From the NCBI GenBank assembly GCA_013399695.1, contig VXAU01001099.1, positions 3,644,525 to 3,708,524 on the forward strand: a DNA stretch of 64,000 bases, given 5' to 3'. How positions within the stretch are numbered: position 1 is the stretch's first letter; the number at the start of each line of letters is the position of its first letter. Made by a program: the position numbers and the translations under genes. This document shows positions 27,401 to 42,400 of the stretch, piece by piece. The DNA is from Formicarius rufipectus (taxonomy: Eukaryota > Chordata > Aves > Passeriformes > Formicariidae). A model generated the notes under the pieces. It was given only the letters and a program-made list of their open reading frames with translations, did no database searches and was not told the DNA's origin.

Positions 27401-30400
27401 ACCTATTGATATGAGTGACATTATGAAGATTTAGTGGGGGCACAGGTCTCCACCCCTAAAAGAGTGACCTGCAGCATTAAAGGATGAAAACCAACTTGCC
27501 ATTGTTACCGATCAGTGCTCACTCCTTGTCAATGAAGCTGTCAAACTGAAATGAAGGGGAACAGAACCTGCCTCACCATTGCACAAAACTTCAAAAAAAA
27601 TAATAGTGCTTACACTGAATTTAAGCACTGCAGAGGTTTGTGCTGATCTCTTGGATGAAGACCAGGTCTGTGCTTAAACAGAAACTTACGATGGCAAATC
27701 TCAAAAAACCAGAAGTCTGTGGTACGTGAGTAGTAAAAAACTTAAAAGAATGCAAGTTTAACAGTACAAGAACAGTTACTGGAGAGACAAAAGAGCTATT
27801 TCAATAGGGAAAACTGAATGTAATCACACAGAACACTAAGAGGGATTATTAAGTCTGAAATATTGAAAACTTGAGGCTTAGTCCTGAGACAGAAACATGA
27901 GCAATTTTCTGAAAACATTCCTATCCTTGTAAACCTATTACATACAAATGCACATACACTTTGATTTAGTCCTTGAAACATTACCTGATTTCTCAATACC
28001 TGGTGTAAGCAGGAGTGAAAACATCTGCTTGTCTGTTGCTGATGTTCTTTGGAGCACACAGACAATGAAGACATGTCTTTACCAACAGATACAAAATCTG
28101 TTGTATGTAAGAGCTCCATTAGCAAGTTAAAATTAAAAATTAGAAGGTATCATGGCTAAGGCAACCAGTATTCCCACTCAACTGTGTGACATTCAGGTTG
28201 CAAAAAATATATGGCTAATCAGTCTGACTCCATGGTAACTTGAACAGGCTCTCTTCAAAACAAGCATTCTCCCCTACTTTCAAAATATGTATTTTTAATA
28301 GGGATCTCTAATCTTATGCTACGGTTATTCAGAAGTGTGTACTGATCAGTAGCATACATTTATTGTACCAACAGCTTAATCAGATTATTAATAGTCTGAT
28401 GTTTCTTGACTTGGCAGCAATAATTAAAAAGACTTTAGTTCTAATCCATAAATGCTATTTGTTCATCAAGAAACCACAGGGGTTCATTTCATGCAGTGTT
28501 TCTTCCTTTACTTAAAATTTGATATTGTGGATGTCTAGGCTTAGAAAAAAAATTAAAATTACCTACAGACCTTAGTTTCTTGCAGATGTTTTCAACAACA
28601 CAGCACAGTCAATTTTAGATATGTTATTTAGTTTCATTTAGTCTTACTCTAAAATCATTGCATTTTCTCGGAAGGGACTGATACAATCACGCAGAGGCTG
28701 AATTATAAAGCCTGAATGTTAACTATTTTCAAATTCTTCTGAAGCTTGTCAATGCTTTTAGTTGTTTATTTATGATATAGCATCATGCAGTGACTCAGTG
28801 TTTGTCTGATGATGGCTTTAACATTTCACAATTTTATGATTAAATAGCAGTGCTGTGCATTTTCACAGTTTATATTAATATACCTACGGACTTCTTCAAT
28901 TTTAGCACTTACAGGTCTTGTTTGGAAAAACAGCAACCAAATTGATTATGGAGGGAAAAGAAGGGATGTTTCTCATTCAACTTTAAGTAAATAACTCCTC
29001 ATTTATGGTGAAAAGATACTGCCTGATTTTACTTCCTTTTGAAAACACTTGTCTAATTATTTCAACAGGAAAGTGTTACAAGGAAAACCATACACCAAAC
29101 CCCAGAAACTGTTTGCAAAAAGGGTAGCTTCAGAAAGTGCAACAACCACAGAGGTTCCCATTCCCTGGCCACATGTAGCTACTTGCTCGTCTCACCCACC
29201 AGGAATAACATCTGTGGCTTGCACAAGGAAAGCAGCAGGCAAGCAGATAAGAAAGACAGGACACAAATGAGCAAGCTGCACCCAACACTGGGCCTGTGTT
29301 AGGGCTTGCTTTCCCTCATTCCTCTGAAGCCCCTTTCACCACGTGGGGTTCAAAATCCATATGTTCTCAGTGAGAGCTGGCTTCAGAGCCCAGGGCATGA
29401 GGAAAGAAGAAAAGGAAGAAAGCAGAGGTAAAGCTCCCAGCTCAGATACTGCACATCACTCTGCTCCGGGCTGAAACATCCTCTTTCTTAACACCACAGG
29501 GTATTTTTGCTGCCAAAATTACAGACAACAAAAATACAGCACATCTGGCACTAGAAAAGAAATCAGGAATCTAAGGAAAATTTTGTTTGACATTAGCATA
29601 AGGGCATGACTCCATTATGTATCTACACAGCCCAAGCTTATTCCACTAGATGTGAAAAAGAGGACATCCAATCTCTCTCTTCCTATTATGTTAATGCTCT
29701 CTAATCGCCTATAGCCATTTAATAGCTCCCTCATCACTCTTACTTCTTACTGCTTTCAAGGTTCACCTCTAAGAATGAAAACAAGGAATGTAAGTCAACA
29801 CACAGTGACTGAAAAACTCTACCCCAGGCAGTTAATTTTCTCCCTTCTTTTCTCTTCCCCAATCAACTTCTGCTGGTGCACTCAATTCCCCCCACCTGGA
29901 TCACATCAAGGCAATTCAGGAGGAACATCAGAGAGCACAACAGAGGGTGGGCTTGATGAAACACAGGTACATTTGAATAACTTGTTTTCAGACTGCGCAA
30001 CTAGTTTACTTTATGGTAGCTTATAAAAGCTGCCATGAGTTTTTTAAGCACAGCTGTTGATTTCATGCAGGTCAAATCATGCAAGATAATACAGAAGAGA
30101 ACTATGATTTTCTCAAGCACTACTTACAGAGAACAGTTTTCACACAGAGCTGTGGTCTGGCACAACCTGTAAGCCCATGTAAGGCATTTCTGGTGGGCAG
30201 TGTAATTTCCACAGGCTTTTGACAATGCTTTACACAGGGTGATAGATTTAAAAGTCCACCACAATGATCCCACTTTCATGGTTCCTTAGATTTTTGCCTT
30301 TCCTCAGGCTTTAATATGCATGAATGTTGGGAGGCAGCAAGTAATAAAATGCACAGCTCAGTGGGAAACACAGCCTGGCAGCCCAGAAATAGTAAGCAAC

Positions 30401-33400
30401 GCATCTAAATGGTCCTTTATATACCCACATATATTATCTACAAAGCAAATGGAATACAGGCTTTTCCCACAGCATTCCCTTACCCCTAAGGGTTCTTTTT
30501 TTTTTTTTTTAATTTTAAAAACCCTCCAATAAGTAACCAAGCCTATGTTTAAAAAGGCGTCCTAGTGCATTAAATCCAGAGATTAAGGAGAATTTAAACT
30601 CTTCCAATTTCTTAGAAAAAAACCCCACAAATTCTCAGCATATTTGGATGGCAATGGGAAGAGATTTATTACCTCAGACACACAACTATTTCCATTAATC
30701 TCTTATTCTGTTTTCCAGTATTTGTGTAATCAATAATAAGGCAACCTATCTATAGTGACTATATCAAACTTCAGATTATTCATTAACCTGCATTAATAGA
30801 AACATAAGGTGATAAAAATGCTTTCCTATTATTTGAGTTTTCTCAATCCAGGTTTTAAAATGGCCTTACATAAATTTTAAATCTGCATATCTGCAGACTG
30901 GAAATTATTGCAAGAGGACTCTTAATGTTAGCTGTGGGCCTAAGGCAGAATACACTTGATTTTTTTAAAACCTAGATCTGAAGCAGAAGTTGGGGATTGA
31001 GCACAATTGTAAACACCTCTATATTGTTAAGCATGGGTGAGTTATTGCATTGCAGGTGTATATCTAAAAGAAAAAGTGGAAAATTTGTGCTGCACTGAAC
31101 AGTTAACCTACTACCAATTGATTATAAAATACACTTGTACCAGTTTAACTGCAATTATGCAACCAACTAATTACTTTGTAGGGTAAAAGATGTGGATAAA
31201 TCTATGCAATAGGAGAGAAGAAATAAAATAATCAATAACTGCACTGTGGCATGCCTATCCCCAAATTTGCTGTTTACACTGAAGTGAAGAAGAAAATCCA
31301 GATCAGGATGCAAACTTTAAGGTTTCCAAAAACTGGACACAGCCTGTAGTCAAAACTGTTAACATTTTATGGGCATTGTCTATTCTGGTAAATTTTCTTA
31401 TTAACTTGCCTACCCAGATGTACTGAAGATGTTTTCAAGTGAGCTGCAGAATGCTGACATCTCCTGTTGAAATATCAGGACTTCAGCATGCTCAGCCCTG
31501 CACAGAATCACACAATAACTGAGTTTAGCAGGAACTTTCGAAGATTGGCTATTCCAGCCCCCATCTGAGGCAGAGTCAGCACTGCATACACACACACACA
31601 TATATATATATATACACATATAACATGTCCTACTGCCCCTCCAAGTGCAGTAACTCTGCAGCACAGGGCGAGGGTTAAAAGTGGTCACAAGTCGAGGATG
31701 CACCAAGAGTTTGCTGCCTTATGTTCCCAACGCCGCACACAACTTGCAGTGTTTAGTCTTAGAGGAGGTTTAATTACCCTGCAGGAATCTGTTTGCCAGC
31801 ATCATGTGGTGAGCTGCCAGCTAATGCCCAGTCTGAGCCGTGCGGAAGGGCTGCCTCAGCAACATTTACCATTTATGGTGGTTAAATATCACTTTGGCTC
31901 AGAGGCTAATAAGTCAACTGAGCTGAGGAGAATGCTTAACTCAAAAAGCTCTGTGTGAGCAGGCTCAGAGAAAGAAACAGCAGATTCCACTAAAACCTCT
32001 CAAAGCGAGACCCAGGTTCACACACTTCTTCATCTGGAAAAAAGTTTCACATCCTCAAGTGTTTTCAATGTAAGCAAATCCAACTGTTACCAGATCTCAC
32101 GTTAAGAATGCTATCAACTCAAAAACCAAGAGATTTTATAAGGTAGAAAATTGATATGAGGATACTCATCTGCCTTCCTGCAAAGTGTTTTTCCTCGGGC
32201 CTGAAGTGATATGGTCAAAACATTTTCTCTGAGTTTTCCAAGAAGTCCAAACTTGATTAACGGCATTAAAAAATGAGGCCTTTATGTTCTGGAGACATGT
32301 AGGAACATTTCTGCTTTAATAAAGATCTCAGGTTAGTATGCCATTTTGCAAACTTAGGTCATGAGAACTAGATGTTTAATGACCTAGCAGTGTTCCTCAC
32401 ACAGCTACCTCCCATGATTTATTTCTGCAGTTATAAGCTGTCTTTTCTAAATGGAAGGTAAGATTTAAGTATCCTTGGGAGATGCTTCCACTGAAGAGCT
32501 GGAACAAATTATAGTCTGTGTATCGTGCCTCACATTACACAAAACAACTGTTAACCTAAGACTGACAATGCCCTAAGCCTATACTGGTCAGGGGGGTTAG
32601 GGATATACAAAAGGAGGTCAAGTTCTACTTTATCTTGTCTGGCAATCTCTTTATTTTATTCCAGGTTAGTCTTCCAGCCCTATCCTGCAGCTCCATGTAT
32701 GCTCCTTTTTTCCTGAAGGAGTCACCAGATCATCAGCATTTTAACCTGTTTTGTCTACTCTGTTCTGCAACGGGGATTCCACTCCAGAAATGCCACTATC
32801 GAAAGGTTGGCTGCACCAGGAAGAATCATGATTTGAGGTCACAATCAAAACAGAATAGAACAGACTATTTCAGCTGGATGGGACCTACAAGGATCATCTA
32901 GTTCAGTTGCCTGACCAATTCAGGGTTGATAAAAAGTTAAAGCCTGTTGTTAAAGGCATTGTCCAAATGCCCTCTAAATACTGACAGGCTCAGGGTATTG
33001 GCCACCTCTCTAGGTCACCTGTTCCAGAGTTTCACCACCTCCTCAAGAGAGAAATGCTTCCCAATGTCCAGTCAGAACCTCCCTGGCACAGCTTTGCACC
33101 ATTCCCACACATTCTATTGCTGGATCCTGGGGGGAAGAATTCAGCACACCCCCCTCTCCTTCCCCTCCTCAGGAGAAATCTCCATTTAGAGTGCAGGGGT
33201 CAGACATGCAAAGTAGATGGTTGGGTGCACAGCAGATCCCTTTGCAGTCAGCAGACCAAATTCTTCACTGACAGTCTCACTGGAAGTTTTTGCAGCCACA
33301 GTGGTGTTTGCTTTTGCCATCAGAACTGTCTGCCTTATTAATGACTAATCCTGTTTGCAAGTTACTTACAGCAAGTAATTGCTCCTTTGTCACTGTCACA

Positions 33401-36400
33401 GACAGACACTCCATGGAAGGGCTGAGGACATGTATACCTACCAAATACATTTATAAGGCAGCTCAGCTGGCCCACTGCTTACAAATTCCCCAGCATTGGA
33501 TACCTGTCTGACTCAGAGAAGTGCAGAAAAGGTGTTTCATATATGCCAGACCAAGCCAGGTTATCTCCACAGCGAAAATGCACGTTCTGCTGAGGCTGAA
33601 TTTCACCTTCACATGTATAGTCTCAATTTTTGTGTGGCTGCCCAGGTAGATTTTAATTTAATTTTAGTACATCATGATGTATAGAGATACAGCTTCCACT
33701 AGGAAAAAAAAACAAAAAAACCCCAAACAACTGGGCTGTGCACAAGCTGAAAAGCAATGGAAGCACAAGTGTCCCTGAGGATGCCACTGATCTGAAGAGC
33801 TACAGCCCCTTCAGCCTTTCCCTCCTCTGGCAAATCCACAATTCTGGCAACAGAATTATTCTGTGGTAATATTAAAATAGCTGTGCTCCTCTCTTGGGGG
33901 AATAAATCAAAAGGATACTGTACTAAGAATGATGTTAAGGAATTCCTCAAATAAGACAAATAAGACTCAGGCTGAGACCAAGGAAACATTTGAAGTCAGA
34001 CTAATATAAAAGGCGAGGGGGAGGGGGTGGAGGAAAGAAAAAATACAGCAACATTGTATTTCTGGGTAGAAGTTAGTTTCAGAGAGGAATTCTACAACAA
34101 GACTTGTTTGGCGTTTAAGTCCACAAAAGATAAGGTAGTTCTACCACAGCATTTTTTGTGCTCAGTTGTCTCTTCTTGATTAATTTACATCAAAAATCTC
34201 TTGAACCAAGACACTACCCTGGTGGTGGAAGAGGAAAAGTGTGTGTGTGTGGACTGAAAGTCAAGCTGTCATTAAAATGAAGCTGCAGAGAAGCAATTCC
34301 AGCAGTATAGGGCTATGCAAGGTTCCTACCCTCTGTTCTGCTATTATACTGCAAAGAAATGATAGATGCTTCCCTTAAGCAACTTCTGGAGAGTTTTAAA
34401 AACTGAACTAATCCTATGAGACAACTGGATGGCTGTTTGGGCTCCCATCAGCTAATCCACATCAGCTGCCCTTGAAAACATTCTCTGGGGTAACACCGGC
34501 CCATACCTTCAAAATTACTCAGGTATACCTTCAGTTAACAGGGTTTATATGTACTTTGCTGATTTTCACTTTTCAGCTGAAACTTGGAGCACTATAGAAT
34601 CTGACATTCCAAGCTGGGACAGTTTGCCCTTTGGCTAATGCAGGGCCATTCCCAAGTCTGTTGTGATAACCATCTGTTTTCTGTCTTTTTGGTACATAAT
34701 AGCTTAATGGTCACAGTATTTGATCACACCACAGTTGATGTAGGGGTGAGGTTCTTTTCCTTCTCTTTTTAAATTAAATTTTTTTTTTTCTGTCAGCATC
34801 CCATCTTTGTTTTTCATTTACAAGAAATGTTAATGCAATTTATGACATTTAAATTTTCCTCATTCTGCAAGCACTCATCCCTCATTTGCATCCAAATTTG
34901 GTTCCCCTTCTACTGGAAGTTATTTATATTAAGAAACTGTCTTTAGAGTGCATTGTTTATATTGATGGCACATCCTCTATCATTAAAAGCTCCCACACAT
35001 GTTTTGCTTTTGTCCTTCATTTTTGTCCCCTAGCAGGCATTGTTTCAGTTTGAGTCCTGAGGTGCTGTAGGAAGGCAATATAAAAAAAAACCCAAAACCA
35101 ACCAACCAAAAAACACCAAAACACCCCCCCCAAAAAAAAAAAAAAAAAACCAACACAACAAAAAAATGCAAACAAACAAACAAACAAACAAACAAAAAAC
35201 CAATACAACACATCAACAAACCAAGGCTTACAGCTGTTGGTGATCCATATTGAGTGCTGTACTGAGAACTTTGGGACACTCCTGAAAGCTCTGGAATAGA
35301 GTGTCTTTGATGCTCATGACACCTTAGCCCTGACTTTTCAATATAGTAACAAAACCCCTCTCCCTTTCAGTTTGTGCTCTGAAACCAATTCTTACATAGC
35401 CAAGTCCTTTCATGAGTCTACTGGTCTGGAATACCTTTTGGACATTTAATAAGGCTAGACTTCAGTATTTTGTCGAGTCATCTATAGTCCTTTCCATTTA
35501 GGTTATGCTTGAAATACAGCAAAATGTTTTCAGGTACGCAGTGGCTTTGAAAGGCTGTCAGAAATAGCACTGTAGGCAAGTAAGACATCATTCTTTGCTT
35601 ACCTTAAGCAGAAATATGTATCTCAGAGAAACAAAGCTGTAGCCTCTCAATTAAGTCTTCAGAGAGAGGCTGCTTATTGCAGTGATAACCTTCCTTAAGA
35701 GATTAATGTGTAAGAATGGTCATTCTGAGATAGAAAGGAAAACAACGCATGACCTAAAGACAGAATCTCTCATGACTGGAGGAAATGATTCCTACCTGAA
35801 AGCTTTTCTTCCACCTGGTGATATTTTATGGTCCCACTCACACCAGATGGAAGAGTGACAGGAACAAAACAAACTGGTTTTCCAGAAAGCATCTCCCTTC
35901 ACTGCTCTGATAAACTGGTTACAGCAGGGACTCTGACAGGCTTTCAGGTGACTAATCTGCTCGTCCAGGGATCAGTGAGTGACTACAGCAATCGGATTGT
36001 AAGGACTGCAGCTTCCCAACATAGACACTTATGCTGGGGAGGCTGCACTGAAAAAAATCCACGAACAGAAAGCAGTGGGGGAGAAAGGGGAACAGATGTG
36101 AAGGCAGGAAAGTGCACTGCTGGCAAGGAAGGAGAAATGAGGTCAAGAGTCAATAAGCAGAAACAGCAGTATCTGCTGAATAGTGTTTGCTTACCAAGAG
36201 CAGCAGTATTAGGACTCTATGAAAAAAAAAATCAGTGTGTGGAAGACAAACATCAGCAAAATGGGTGGCTGTAGAGCATTAAAGCCCACAGAAATGCCCT
36301 GGCTGCCAGCCTGCCCTGCTGCCAGCACTTCAAGTCCTCTGCCTTGAAAACAACCTGCTGCTGCCTGGTGGGAGAGGCTAAGGGAATGTCAACGAGCACA

Positions 36401-39400
36401 GTGGATCAGATATTTTGTTTGTCATCAACTGCAGAACTGCAAGACAGAAGAACATCTCCTAAGAGTCAGTCCTCATGCAGCAAGCACTTTAGCTTGATAC
36501 GATACCTAGAGAAAGCTGGGGAAGGCCTCTCTTACATGTAGAGACTGTTTGCAAAAGAAGAGAAGCTTCCTACATGCAGTATTGATTTGGTTTGGCACAA
36601 CAAAACCCATCGCGTGTCCCACCCCAATTCCCACTCTCCCTCCAGTCCCCAATCTTGTGTAGTGCACTCAGGTATTGGTGTGAATGTCAGGTGGTTAAAT
36701 ATCCCTTTGACACACTTTTTCTACAGGTGGATCTAACCTATAATTCCTTGTCAGTGATTAGTTAAGTGACAGAGACAGCCACGTATCAGAAGGCTTATCT
36801 CAGGCATGAGGCAGAGTTGGAGAACACCTTACCTTCCAACTATTCCAGTTAATACCACGAGCTGTCTTGCCTTTATACTCTGATTATCTCAGCCTCAGCA
36901 AAGCACCAACACCAACTCACTACAGAGGTACATCCAAAGTCAATTAACTTCTCCTCACCTAAGTTATCTATTAATAAAAAACTGATTAAAATGTTCAACC
37001 ACCTTGATAAACACCTGATTATTATTAATATTCAACGTCAGTATCTGCCTTCTCCATCAGTGTATGTCACCATATATTTCAGGTGACCTGAATTCACCCT
37101 ACATATCTCTTTTGAGGAGCTGGTTGGTTTGTTTGTTTTTTAAAAAGGATGACTTGAGAATTTAGAAAATGGCCTGTATACTTAATTTCATATCATAGAA
37201 CAATATGAATATTGTAGTATAAGATGTGAACACCAATTCAAATACAATAGCTTACACATACAGTAACAGACCAACTCAGTCATGCACAGGTTGTTTAAAA
37301 ACTTTTAAGAAAATTTGTGTGTCAGTCCCAGAGCCTCCCAAATTTTGATTTTTCTGTGTATAAAAAACAATGCAGAATTTTAAAGGGGGAAAAAAAAAAT
37401 CTAACATTTTTGGAGTGGCAAATGGCACTGATTCAGGAACACCTAGAATTGATTGTTTGAGTAACGTGGACCTCATTTCTCACCTCTCAGGTTCTCTTGC
37501 ATTAGACCAGTTCATCTGGAATTTACTCAGTGCACCCTACTTGCTGGAGGCTTCACTTAGAAAAAATTCTCTAGGTGAAGATGTTTGTTAGGCAGGTTTT
37601 TCAAAGAAGTAATGCTCAGTCTCTGTAGTTCATCTCTATCTGTGTTTCAGCAGTAAGAAACCACTGACACAGGAAAGACAGCTGTCAGGATTCAATTTAG
37701 TCTACTTAGTCTTTTACAAGGCCAAAATTAGCTTCACCTTGATTAACTTGGTTTCTCCACAGACTACCTAATGGATCTACCCCAGTTTACTCAGCATCCA
37801 GATCCTTTACTTGAGTTACTCAGCCTTCAGATGACTTACTTAAGTGATCTGATGTTAATTGCTCACTTCAAATAAGCACAAGAATGATTAGTTTGAATTT
37901 TTAAAGACCACTGCATTTCTTATGCCCCATCCATATGAAGTGTGGGACTTACTCAACACAGTGCCAAAAGCCTCCTACAAACAGCCAAGTACCGTCAGTG
38001 TTTTTCATACAAAACCAAGGAATAATACTGAGGTTGCTCAGTGCTAGACAGAATTAATCCTGCTTAATAATAAGGGAGCAAAACACAACCATAAAAGAAT
38101 CTGAGACTGATGACTTAGAAGGAATGCTATGCCACAATAAGCCTAACTAACTATCCAGGGCCCAATGCAAAGCACTGGAAAAAATCCCACCTTTGTATTT
38201 AACAGGACTTGGAGCAGCAGCCCCTTATGGAGCAAATGTCCTTTGAAATATTTCCTTCTACATTAACCCCACAAAACGAAATTTCCTTTGACAAAAATGA
38301 AGCAACAGATGTTCCAAAGGGCAAAGAATGCAGGAAAGTTGATCAGAAAACATATCACCTGTAACCTACTAGCAGGTTTAAGTATCATCTTGTACTATAA
38401 TCCAGACATGCACTGAACAGTTTGCCACTGACTATTCTTACTGCTAACTTTTCTGAGTTATCTGTGAGCTGAATTTAATTTAGAAGAATAAAATTGAGTT
38501 TTACTCTTAAGACAGACTATTCACCTCAGGTAAAGTTTCCCCAGTGATCACAGCATAGTGTCTCTTTATGAGATCCTTGCAGTAGAATATCAAAGCTAAA
38601 AATGGCAATAGGAAGTGAAATGTAGACCCAGACAGACTCACGGATGTGCTCAAGGACCACAGTAGCAATTTAAGGAAGAGCTGGATTCGGACACTGGCCT
38701 GATACAGATGATATTCCAAAAATTCCTTCTCATATTAAATAAAAGTTATTTGTTCACATACAAAAGGAAAATATGTCTCTAACAATGAATGAACAAACTG
38801 AGCACTGCATGAAACCTGAAATCCTTAAATATCCTGAAGACAAAAAGGAACGAATAGAGATGGGTTACAATTCAGAAACAGTTTTACAGATTTTATTAAA
38901 AAATCAGTGTCTGGTCAGAAGAGGATTTTTGACGTTTTCTCCCTTTCTGCCTGTACAGCGATTTTCTGCTCTATTCTGTTTGCAGAAGCTGAGCATTTAG
39001 AGAGTCTTAGTGGAAGCATCCAGAGACTCAGAGAACCCTAATGCAAATAAGCTTTTGCTAGAGGTTATGATGGGAAAAAAATACACAAAGATAAGAGATT
39101 TGGAGATCGCGATTTTAAATTTGGTACTATTTTTGGCAGACAAATTCACACTGATCTGAGTCTTGGTGACAGTTACTGTAATCCTCATGGCAACAGGACA
39201 TAATGAGTTTTGGGGAGGAAGCAGAGAGGACAGCTAAAACTGTAAAAATGTGGACTTACAGCCCAACATGCATGTTCTTAATTTTGCTCTTGTTCTTCCC
39301 ATCCTGCTATTTTATGAGTCCCAGAAAACAGAACGGGATGCAGAAGAGAAGAACCAACTCACCACAACAGTGGCCATGCAACTTTCCAGCCCCAAGACCA

Positions 39401-42400
39401 GCTAAGGAACAGGAGGAATCCAACACAGTACAACAGTGGCTACTTAGCCTGAAATAGCCCAGCAGAGTGCAGCAGCCCAGGGAAAGTCCAGGTCTCCCAC
39501 GTTAGCATTGTAGGGCAACCCTAAAATAACTCAGGAATGGGTGGTAAGAGGGGGGCTGTCTTTGTGGTTCCTGAGTCCCAGTGAAGGATCAGCAGGTTCT
39601 GTGTCAAAGATAGCTCCCTCGAGGTGGAGGGCTCCTCATTGTCCCTTAGCTAATGCAGATGAAATGCTTCAGAGAAATTTTAAATTATAGCTTTGAGAAT
39701 AGGTTAGTTTCAGGCTTATTTTCAATCAGTGTTTTCCTACTTGGTGCTTTTTTTCAGGGGTGGGAGAGCAGGGAGGAGATGATTGCATTTCCAGTCTGGT
39801 AATCAAGAAATTAACTCACAGAATTTGTTTTCATTTTAGACTTGTCTGTGGTTTTAAGTGGATTCATACAGACAGAATAGGGGCAGGCACAGCACTGAAG
39901 TGCTGCAGACAAACACCCCAGAACACTGGCAAACAATCACAAATCTCGACATCCCAGGGACTGGGGTACATTTTCCATCTAACTGTGCATACAAATTTAG
40001 GGCAGGTATTATTCAGTCATAGACAAAAGGAATAGTTCCCTTGGCAGCTGTCACTCACAGTCTGTTGGACAGGCAAGACAAACTATTATACATTCAGAAA
40101 AAAATAATTTTCAGGTGACAAATACCAAACACAGATTTGATTGCAGAGGGAGGGGGAGTCTGAAGGAGGGGGGGTTGAAGAGAGAGGGGGATGATCATCT
40201 CCAGGCTGTAAGACAACACCTGTATAAACTGATGCAAGGGGAGACTGAAAGAATAAAGACCAGAATTCTGATGAATCCTACCTCATTGTTGAATTATCCG
40301 TGGAATTCTGTCACCTCTTGTCTTCATTGTGACCTCTGGTCTTTTACATTTGTGGGGTTTTTTAGATCTTAGTGCAGAATTATGGCTTTCATGGACAAAT
40401 CAACTATGTCAAATCACCACTGTCACAGATTTCTGAGACAACAAAGCACCTCAATTGCTTACTACAAGGTTCTTCTGGTACTTTCACTACCAGAATTCCA
40501 CTTATTTAGAGTTATACTGCTTCAAATTAGCTGATACGTGCCTGTTCAGAATTGCACCTGATAAATTCTGGTAACAGAACAAGAATATTGGCATTTGATA
40601 CCAGGATTGCAGTCCCTGGCACTGGTCCCTGTGCTCGATCTTTCCAGGGAAAGGGGCAGCATCTGCCTCCTCACCACAACACTGTTCCTGCTGGGTGATA
40701 CTGCACTTATTTCTTTCAGCAGTGAAAAACTGCCTTTCTTACACTGGGACCCCTCTGGCAGAGCAGCCTCACTGCTCTGTGCACTCAGCCAGGTCAGAGC
40801 ACTAATACCTTTTCCTGAAACTTGCATATTATTTACACTACACAGTCCTTACGCATTTTAAGGGAGAAGAAAAGTACCCAGCTGACAAAAGCTTAGAAAA
40901 AATGTGGAATACACTTCAAACCACCTCTGTTAATGACCAGAGATAATTTTTGTTAAAAAAACCCAGTTTATATGATTGTAGTAATTGGAATAGGCTGAGA
41001 TATTCACCTTTGACTGTGACCTGTGCGCTGCAAGATGCCTGTCCTTTGTTGTTTTCAGCCAGACAGGTATAAATGCCATCATCTTCTGGTAGGGCATCTT
41101 GGACAGTCAACTTTGCAACTCCATCTTCAAAAGTGGAATGGGCATATTGAATTGGCTGGTCTGCAGACAGAAAGGAAGAGAATTGACTTAATATATCCAC
41201 CACAAGTTTCAAAAGCACACCTATTTTTCTGTGAAGTCTGGATGCCTAACACCAGCCAGCACATTAAAATACAGAGCCAAATCCCACTCTGGTGCAGAGC
41301 CACTGGTCTCTAGTGACTACAACCAGCAGCATCCCAAGCACAAAGCACTTCATGGTTGTCAGATGAAGCTCACCATTGGATTCCCTGGGTGCTGCCTTGA
41401 GTAGCAGCAAGAGGGGAATGGTTTATCTTTGCATTTTTGGTAGATTATCTTTCAGGTGGATAAGACAAGAACTGTCTTGTGTGTTTGCTTCAAACATTGT
41501 TTCCATCTTGTAATTTGCCTGGAACTAGGTAAAATGCAGATAAAACTAGATGTGCAAAATCTGTTGGGCATGAAGGAGACTTGGAGACCTCTACAAGGTA
41601 CTTTGTAGTGAAAGACATTTCAAGAGAGACAGCAAAATCTGTGGCTGCTTTACAGACTCAGTCAATCAGCACTATGGTATCAGTGCAGTAACAGACAGGT
41701 ACAGTCTGATCCGTGGTGATGTGACTATTAAAGAAGTGCATTTTAAGGAACTGGTCCCTTGAATTGCTTTGGAACATGTTTAAATATTAGTGTAGATGGC
41801 TTAAAGTTGCCTTGCTATTGTTTCAGGAACTGTCATCAATCTCAGCCTTGCTTTCTGAAATGCTTCTGCAACCTGTTTTCCCAATATTAAATAGTTTCCA
41901 CTACTGACTCATCTTTGGTTGCTTTCCCAGTGTATGCAATGCTTAAGAGGGCCTGATACCTGTGCATAAACATCATGCTGAAAAAATAAACTAGGGTCAT
42001 CTAAGAGAAGATGATGAAACAGCAGAGAAATTGTGCAGGACTGAATCAAAGACATCTGTCATTTGGAAGTTCACAGTCAAAACGAAAAATCAATATTGAA
42101 TTCATTGCCAAAATAGTTTCAGAACAGGACAAAACTCTGGGGTTTCTAAGAAGCAGTCCTATGCCGTGAGGATAAATTAAATTATGGGACAAATTTTTCT
42201 TGTTCCTTTACTTATAAGCCATCTGTTTGTTATTTTAGCAAATTTTCTGTCGCATAAAAAATTGGGGTAAATATTTAATCACCTACCCAGGAGACTGCAA
42301 TTTTAGAATAAACTCTCTGCAGCTTTCTCACAGGTCACAGATTCTTGTTACTGGTTCCCTTGAGCTCAGTTTCACTCAGTTACACACACACTGTTGTAAC

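Larger units (their letters stand above)
24937..41007 (-). other. MYLK: MYLK intron, 16.1 kb
   Basis: The longest intron. It holds CR1 pieces (31500 and 32850), a compound microsatellite (31587), the octamer-CArG pair (34884), another CArG match CCATTTATGG (31869-31878) and the CA-rich tract (35083). No exon-like sequence was found in it. Confidence 0.85.

Noticed and set aside
35828..36274. 148-codon open frame on the plus strand
   Set aside because: No recognisable domain, no coding signature, intronic location.
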